Both the position numbers and the translations under genes were made by a program. Source: Bacteroidota bacterium (GTDB lineage Bacteria > Bacteroidota > Rhodothermia > Rhodothermales > Salinibacteraceae). Taken from it: DNA of 64,000 nucleotides. The DNA is taken from the NCBI GenBank assembly GCA_009908945.1, contig JAAAOI010000119.1:1-64000 (forward strand), given 5' to 3'. Shown one piece after another: positions 58,831 to 64,000 of the stretch (positions within the stretch are counted from its first letter, which is position 1; the number at the start of each line of letters is the position of its first letter). The notes under the pieces were generated by a model. The model did no database searches and was not told where the DNA came from. It saw only the letters and a list, made by a program, of their open reading frames with translations.

Positions 58831-60432
58831 ATGACCAGTGTGCTTGCCCTTGTCGCCCTTGCCGCGCCGCTTGCCTTTGTGCTTGCTGCGTTTGCTGCCC
58901 GCTTGCAGCCGGGACCGTTCCCGCAGTACGTCGAACGTCTGAGTATGGCAGCGGCTGGTATCGGCCTCGTCGTGGCGGTGACCTGTGCTGTGCTCACCGC
59001 GCAGCACGGGCTTATCCTTAGCCCCACCCTCGGCTTTTGGGGCCTCGGCTTCTCCATCCGGCTCGACCCGCTGAGTGTCGTCATGTTCTGCATGATTGCG
59101 CTGCTGGCCGTGCTCATCGTGCACTACAGCCGCACATATCTGGAAGGGGACGCACGCCATGGCGTTTTTCTCGGCCGCCTTACGGCCACCATTGCATCCG
59201 TCATGGTGCTTGTGCTGGCGGGCAACCTGGGGCTGTTCGTTTTGGCCTGGCTCGCCACGAGCCTGTCGCTCCACACGCTGCTCGTCTTCTACCCTGAGCG
59301 CCCTGCAGCTGTGATTGCCGGCCGTAAGAAGTTCATCGCCGCGCGCATCGGGGACGTCTGCCTCGTGGCGGCCGCTGGGCTGCTCTATCTGCAATTTGGT
59401 ACGGGCGACCTGGAGGCGATCTTCTCCGGGATGCAGGCTACCGACGCGGCCGGGTGGGCCGTTGACGCCACAGGCGGGGCAGCGCTTCTCCTTGCCGTGG
59501 CCGCGCTGCTCAAGTCGGCCCAGTTCCCGACACACGGCTGGCTTGTGGAGGTCATGGAGACGCCGACGCCCGTCTCGGCGCTCCTGCATGCCGGCATCCT
59601 GAATGCGGGCCCCTTTCTTGTCACGCGCTTCGCCTTTGTGATGGACGGTGCCATTCTCGCGCAGGCGCTCCTGATCATTGTCGGGGGTTTCACGGCTCTC
59701 TTCGCCTCCTCGGCACTTCTGACCCAGCCGACCATCAAGGTTGCCCTTGGGTATTCCAGCGCGGCGCACATGGGCTTTATGCTGCTGGTGTGCGGCCTCG
59801 GCGTCTATGCGGCAGCCATTCTGCACTTGGTAGCGCACTCGTTTTACAAAGCACACGCCTTTCTGTCGTCAGGCAGCGTTGTGGATGAGAGGCGCGCGGC
59901 CAAGGTGCGCCTTCCCCGGCGGCTCGGTCAGCCCATGCGTATTCTGGGAAGCATCGTCATTGCCATGGGTGTGTACGTCGGGTTCTCGCTGCTTTGGGGA
60001 ATCAACCCGGTGGAGGAGCTCGCGCTCTTCGCCATCGGTGCCATCCTCGTCATGGGCTTGGCACAGATCATCGCGCCGGCGCTGGACTCGGACGGTCCGC
60101 TGGTGGGCACGCTGCGCGCCTGCGGGATGGCCGTTGCGGTGGCGATTGCCTTTTTCTCGCTGGAGACAGGGGCAGAAGTGTTGCTCAAGTCCGTGATCCC
60201 GCCTTTATCGCCCCTTGGTCCATTCGCGTTGGGGCTTACCGTCCTGGTGCTGCTGGCTTTCGGGACAGTGGTGGTGCTTCAGATTTTAGGCCCGTCCCTG
60301 CCGCGTCAATCGCGCGGCCAACGCTTTGCCATCCACTTGCGCAATGGCTTTTACGCGAACGCTTGGTTTGACCGGCTCGTCGGCGCGCTCAGGACGGGTG
60401 CGCCGGACCGGCCGATCCCCCCCCGCAACTGA
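58831..60432 (+). CDS. dabB: DabB / NuoL-like proton-conducting membrane subunit
   Basis: FSIRLDPLSVVMFCMIALLAVLIVHYSRTYLEGD, KSAQFPTHGWLVEVMETPTPVSALLHAGILNAGPFLVTRF (proton-antiporter family); precedes DabA. Confidence 0.92.
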   Translation: MTSVLALVALAAPLAFVLAAFAARLQPGPFPQYVERLSMAAAGIGLVVAVTCAVLTAQHGLILSPTLGFWGLGFSIRLDPLSVVMFCMIALLAVLIVHYSRTYLEGDARHGVFLGRLTATIASVMVLVLAGNLGLFVLAWLATSLSLHTLLVFYPERPAAVIAGRKKFIAARIGDVCLVAAAGLLYLQFGTGDLEAIFSGMQATDAAGWAVDATGGAALLLAVAALLKSAQFPTHGWLVEVMETPTPVSALLHAGILNAGPFLVTRFAFVMDGAILAQALLIIVGGFTALFASSALLTQPTIKVALGYSSAAHMGFMLLVCGLGVYAAAILHLVAHSFYKAHAFLSSGSVVDERRAAKVRLPRRLGQPMRILGSIVIAMGVYVGFSLLWGINPVEELALFAIGAILVMGLAQIIAPALDSDGPLVGTLRACGMAVAVAIAFFSLETGAEVLLKSVIPPLSPLGPFALGLTVLVLLAFGTVVVLQILGPSLPRQSRGQRFAIHLRNGFYANAWFDRLVGALRTGAPDRPIPPRN

Positions 60433-60809
60433 CCCCCGTCATCGACCGATGTGGCCCCGCAGCTTATGTGCAGGAGGCCGGCCGCCGTTGGCCGACCTGT
60501 GCCGGTCTTCGGCCATCACGAGAGCTCTCGATTATCGGCATTCATGTCTTCTCAGATGAACAAACGACTCCACAAGGTTACGCCGGTGCCGAACCCGCGG
60601 GAGGCAGGCTCGACCTCAGCTGGAAGGAGGCCAGCGCAAGCGCTCGGCCGGGGGGCGGCCACCAGTCCTTGCGGTGCTCCGTCGTGGCCTGCGCCCGAGC
60701 GGCAGCTTCTTCAAGGTCGACGGGCGCGATATGGTGCCGCCGATGCCGCTTCCGTACCCTCGGTTCTGTCGCACTGTCCTGTTAATTACGAAACCCCATC
60801 CCCAGCCTA

Positions 60810-63320
60810 ATGCCCACTGACGACCCCAGTCTCGCCACGCCGCGCCTCACCGACGACACCGCTGCGGAGGCTATCCGCCGTGCTTGCCGGACCATCGCCC
60901 CTGTCTGGCCGCTTGAAAGCTTCGTTGCTGTCAATCCGTACCTTGGCCTCGTCGACCGATCCTTTGACGAGGCAGCCGATCGGCTTGCTCAAACCATCGG
61001 TGCCCGTACGACGCTGCCGCCTTCCTTTTACCTCGACGCCGTCGACGCCGGCCGCATTACGGAAGCGGACCTGGCTGCGGCCTTACGCGACCGTGAGGCT
61101 CCACCGGCGAACACCCCTGCAGCCCTGCTCCAACAGGTCCGCGATAGCAAGGAGGAGGGGCAGGCCTATGGCATTTCTGTACCCACGGTGGCCGATGTAG
61201 CCTGCGCCCAAACCGGGGCAGACTGGGATCGCCTTGCCACCGATCGCGTCTCGGCCTGGGCGGCTGCGTACTTTGACGGTGGGCAGGCCCTCTGGCGTTC
61301 GGCTGATCCTGCACAGCCGCCCTACGCCGCCTGGAAGGCCGAGGCCTGCGTCGACCGCACGCCGGAGGTCATGGGGCTTGCGGGCTTCCGCGATGTGGTA
61401 GCGGCCCTGCCGGAGGACCCGCTGGCCGCTGCCCACCAAGCGTTGGCGCGGCTCGGCGTGCCCGATGTAGCGCTCGACGTGTACCTGCACCGCGTGCTCC
61501 TGCGCGCCGGGGGCTGGGCCGCACACGCCGCCCGTATCGTGTGGGATGCACGGCTTTACGAAGACCGCGATGACGACACGCTCCGGCAGTTCTTGGCCGT
61601 GCTCCTCAGTTGGGAGGCTGCGCTTCTGGAGACGCTGCCGGCGTCTGGTCTGGCGGCTGCGTGGAACGCCGCGAAAGAAGAGCTCGTCGCGGTTAGCAAC
61701 GCCGCCCAGCGGCCTGCGGCGCGGGAGCGGAGCCTTGTCCTGCAGCATGCTTTCGACCGGGCCATGCAGCGGCGCCTCATCGCGCGGGTCAACGCCCGCG
61801 CGCCGGCTACCACCAACGGGCAGCGGCCCGACGTGCAGGCCGTCTTCTGCATCGACGTGCGCTCTGAGGTCTTTCGCCGCCACCTCGAAGCCGTCGCTCC
61901 AACCGTCGATACGTTGGGCTTTGCGGGCTTTTTCGGCTTTCCGATTGAGTACGTCCCGCTCGCCCACGAGACCGGCAGCGCGCAGTGCCCTGTACTGCTC
62001 ACGCCGGGGCATACCATCCTGGAGACGCTGCCCTCATCTGCTCCCCACACGCAGGCAGTGGAACGGCGGCGGCTGGCGCACCACGTCAAGCGCGCCTGGA
62101 ATGCCTTCAAGATGGGGGCCATCTCGTGCTTCAGCTTCGTCGGGCCCGTTGGGCTGGCCTACCTGCCAAAGATGGTGACTGACACGCTTGGCTGGACGCG
62201 CACCGTGCCCGATCCCGAGACGAACGGTCTCGACGAGGCCGCTGCCGCGCAGAAGGGGCCAAGCCTCACGCCGGGCGAGCACGCCGGCCACTCCATTGGC
62301 ATGCCGCTGGCCGACCGGATCGACGTGGCCGAGGGGGCCCTGCGGGCCATGTCGCTCACCGACAACTTCGCGCCACTCGTGCTCATCGCGGGCCACGGCG
62401 CCACGACGGTCAACAACCCGTACGATACCGGGCTCGACTGCGGCGCCTGCGCTGGCCGTACCGGCGAGGCGAACGCGCGCGTCGCCGCGGCTGCTCTCAA
62501 CGATCCGGACGTGCGCGCCGGGCTGGCCAAGCGCGGGATTCGTATCCCCGCTGATACCGTTTTCCTGGCCGGCCTCCATGACACCACCACCGACGCCCTC
62601 ACGATCTTTGACCGGGACGGGGCGTTTGCGCAGCACCCCGAGCGGCTGCAGCGCCTGGAGGCCTGGCTCAGCGAGGCCGGGCGCCGCACCCGTGCCGAGC
62701 GGGCCAAGCGGTTCCACCTGCCCGAACGCACCGCCACTGACGCGGCCGTCGTCTGGCGCAGCAAGGACTGGGCGCAGGTCCGCCCCGAGTGGGGGCTGGC
62801 CGGCTGTATGGCCTTCATAGTCGCCCCCCGCCATCGCACCGAAGGGCTGGACCTGGCCGGCCGCTCGTTCCTTCACGAGTATGACTGGCGGCAGGATACG
62901 GACTTCAGTGTGCTGGAGCTCATCATGACTGCGCCTATGGTCGTGACGAGCTGGATCAGCCTCCAGTATTACGCATCAACAGTCGAGAACCGCCTCTTCG
63001 GCTCAGGTAATAAAACGCTGCATAACGTCGTGGGCAAGCTTGGTATCTTCGAAGGCAACGCGGGGGATTTGCGCGTAGGCCTGCCCTGGCAGTCGGTTCA
63101 CGATGGCAAACAGTACCAGCACGAACCCCTCCGGCTAAACGTCGTCATTGAGGCACCGCGTGAGGCGATGAACGACGTGCTGTCTGCCCATGACGACGTG
63201 CGCAACCTCTGTGACAACCAATGGCTGCACCTCCTGGCAATGGATGATGCCGGTCGCATCACCCACCGCTACGCCGGCGACCTGACCTGGACCCCGGTGC
63301 AGGATCAGGGAACCCGATAG
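60810..63320 (+). CDS. dabA: DabA / DUF2309 (UPF0753) inorganic carbon transporter subunit
   Basis: PLESFVAVNPYLGL, QAVFCIDVRSEVFRRHLE, LIAGHGATTVNNPYDTGLDCGACAGRTGEANAR: beta-CA-like Cys/Asp/His/Cys residues. Confidence 0.95.
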   Translation: MPTDDPSLATPRLTDDTAAEAIRRACRTIAPVWPLESFVAVNPYLGLVDRSFDEAADRLAQTIGARTTLPPSFYLDAVDAGRITEADLAAALRDREAPPANTPAALLQQVRDSKEEGQAYGISVPTVADVACAQTGADWDRLATDRVSAWAAAYFDGGQALWRSADPAQPPYAAWKAEACVDRTPEVMGLAGFRDVVAALPEDPLAAAHQALARLGVPDVALDVYLHRVLLRAGGWAAHAARIVWDARLYEDRDDDTLRQFLAVLLSWEAALLETLPASGLAAAWNAAKEELVAVSNAAQRPAARERSLVLQHAFDRAMQRRLIARVNARAPATTNGQRPDVQAVFCIDVRSEVFRRHLEAVAPTVDTLGFAGFFGFPIEYVPLAHETGSAQCPVLLTPGHTILETLPSSAPHTQAVERRRLAHHVKRAWNAFKMGAISCFSFVGPVGLAYLPKMVTDTLGWTRTVPDPETNGLDEAAAAQKGPSLTPGEHAGHSIGMPLADRIDVAEGALRAMSLTDNFAPLVLIAGHGATTVNNPYDTGLDCGACAGRTGEANARVAAAALNDPDVRAGLAKRGIRIPADTVFLAGLHDTTTDALTIFDRDGAFAQHPERLQRLEAWLSEAGRRTRAERAKRFHLPERTATDAAVVWRSKDWAQVRPEWGLAGCMAFIVAPRHRTEGLDLAGRSFLHEYDWRQDTDFSVLELIMTAPMVVTSWISLQYYASTVENRLFGSGNKTLHNVVGKLGIFEGNAGDLRVGLPWQSVHDGKQYQHEPLRLNVVIEAPREAMNDVLSAHDDVRNLCDNQWLHLLAMDDAGRITHRYAGDLTWTPVQDQGTR

Positions 63321-63436
63321 GGAACGGGGAGGATGAAACAGCATTTCAACAAATCTTTATAGCTGTCGTTACACAGTATTACAGCATGGCCTGCCCGGTG
63401 CAAGTGGGGACGTCTGTGCCAACACGTGAGCGATCT

Positions 63437-63471
63437 GAAGCCAGCTTCTGTCGTAGGGGCTGGCTTCTTTT
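63437..63471 (+). terminator. Rho-independent terminator downstream of dabA
   Basis: GAAGCCAGC-ttctgtcgtaggg-GCTGGCTTC followed by TTTT. Confidence 0.75.
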
Positions 63472-63540
63472 GCAAATGACCGACGCAGCCCCGACGTTGC
63501 GGGGCATATGACGCTATCCAGACTTACGTTTACGCAGCTC

Positions 63541-64000
63541 ATGCCTCGAATTTACACACGCCTCACCTGGGTGCTCTGCTTCTGTACCATCGGGGCGCTG
63601 GTCGGCCACGCTGTAGTGGGCATTGACGCGTCGGTGGGCACACTGCTGCATATAGATGGCCTGACGCTCATCATGGCGCTTGTCGTCACGTTTGTGAGTG
63701 GTATCGTGCACAGCTTCGCCCGGCGCTACATGATGGGCAGCCGCCATTTTGACCGCTTCTTCGACCGGCTCTTCGGACTTACCCTGGTCGTCTTGCTCCT
63801 CACGGCGGCTGATCATCTGGTGCTGTTTGTGGGCCTGTGGGCGCTTATGGGTTGGTTGCTGGCAGATCTCATCGGGCTGATCCGTGGCTGGCCACAGGCC
63901 CAGGCGGCGGCTCGGCGCGCCCGTTGGGCGTTCCTCGGCGGCAGCGCGCTCCTGGCTGCCGCGCTTGCCGTGCTGGCGGGGCAGACGGGCGCGATTACCA
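63541..64000 (+). CDS. Second NuoL/NdhF/DabB-like membrane subunit, N-terminal part (runs off right edge)
   Basis: Open frame to window end: MPRIYTRLTWVLCFCTIGALVGHAVVGIDASVGTLLHIDGLTLIMALVVTFVSGIVHSFARRYMMGSRHFDRFFDRLFGLTLVVLLLTAADHLVLFVGLWALMGWLLADLIG; in-frame alternative ATG at 63508. Confidence 0.82.
   Translation, partial: MPRIYTRLTWVLCFCTIGALVGHAVVGIDASVGTLLHIDGLTLIMALVVTFVSGIVHSFARRYMMGSRHFDRFFDRLFGLTLVVLLLTAADHLVLFVGLWALMGWLLADLIGLIRGWPQAQAAARRARWAFLGGSALLAAALAVLAGQTGAIT

Noticed and set aside
58807-59856. 349-aa minus-strand ORF antisense to dabB
   Set aside because: Lys/Arg/Glu/Gly-rich shadow translation of a membrane protein gene.
60807-62876. Multiple ORFs antisense to dabA
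   Set aside because: GC-bias mirror ORFs without motifs or start context.
1-64000. tRNA/rRNA, CRISPR array, IS element, prophage
   Set aside because: No convincing T-loop/cloverleaf, direct-repeat array, transposase or phage gene seen by eye; tRNAscan-SE/ISfinder would be decisive.

Overview
The window is a GC-rich bacterial chromosome segment, densely packed with mostly housekeeping genes. The gene repertoire (DUF5687, TamB-like giant, split heme genes, GlnRS-YqeY fusion) suggests a Bacteroidota/Rhodothermota (Salinibacter-like) origin; this is inference only. From left to right it contains: (1) an envelope/lipid segment (OM protein fragment, TPR lipoprotein, lipase-like hydrolase, dolichol-kinase-like protein); (2) a heavy-metal resistance operon on the minus strand: CadC-like ArsR/SmtB sensor, small Cys-rich exported protein, CzcC/TolC, CzcB, CzcA; (3) a PrsW-like membrane protease; (4) a heme cluster hemE - rluA-like - [97-aa orphan] - hemF - hemH - methyltransferase-like - hemL; (5) a DUF5687 permease, PfpI, RNase R, a TamB-like giant and AroB; (6) a redox/hydrolase operon (rRNA methylase-like, NRDE, hydrolase-OsmC fusion, quinone oxidoreductase, thioredoxin-like); (7) FxsA, FAD oxidoreductases, MoxR, two SurA/PpiC-type PPIases, ECF sigma and ZAS anti-sigma; (8) gltX, glnS-yqeY, comM, psd, pssA, purS, clpS, exported msrA/msrB, thpR, rlmB, a UPF0104-like flippase and lolA; (9) at the right edge a mpsC(DUF2294) - icd - dabB - dabA - second NuoL/DabB-like locus, i.e. 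a DAB/MPS-type inorganic-carbon and membrane-potential system in an unusual arrangement. I saw no convincing tRNA, rRNA, CRISPR array, prophage or IS element. The most interesting regions are the mpsC-icd-dab locus, the CadC-like sensor with its candidate operator and coupled Cys-rich ORF, and a 97-aa orphan that looks like an HK97/encapsulin A-domain.
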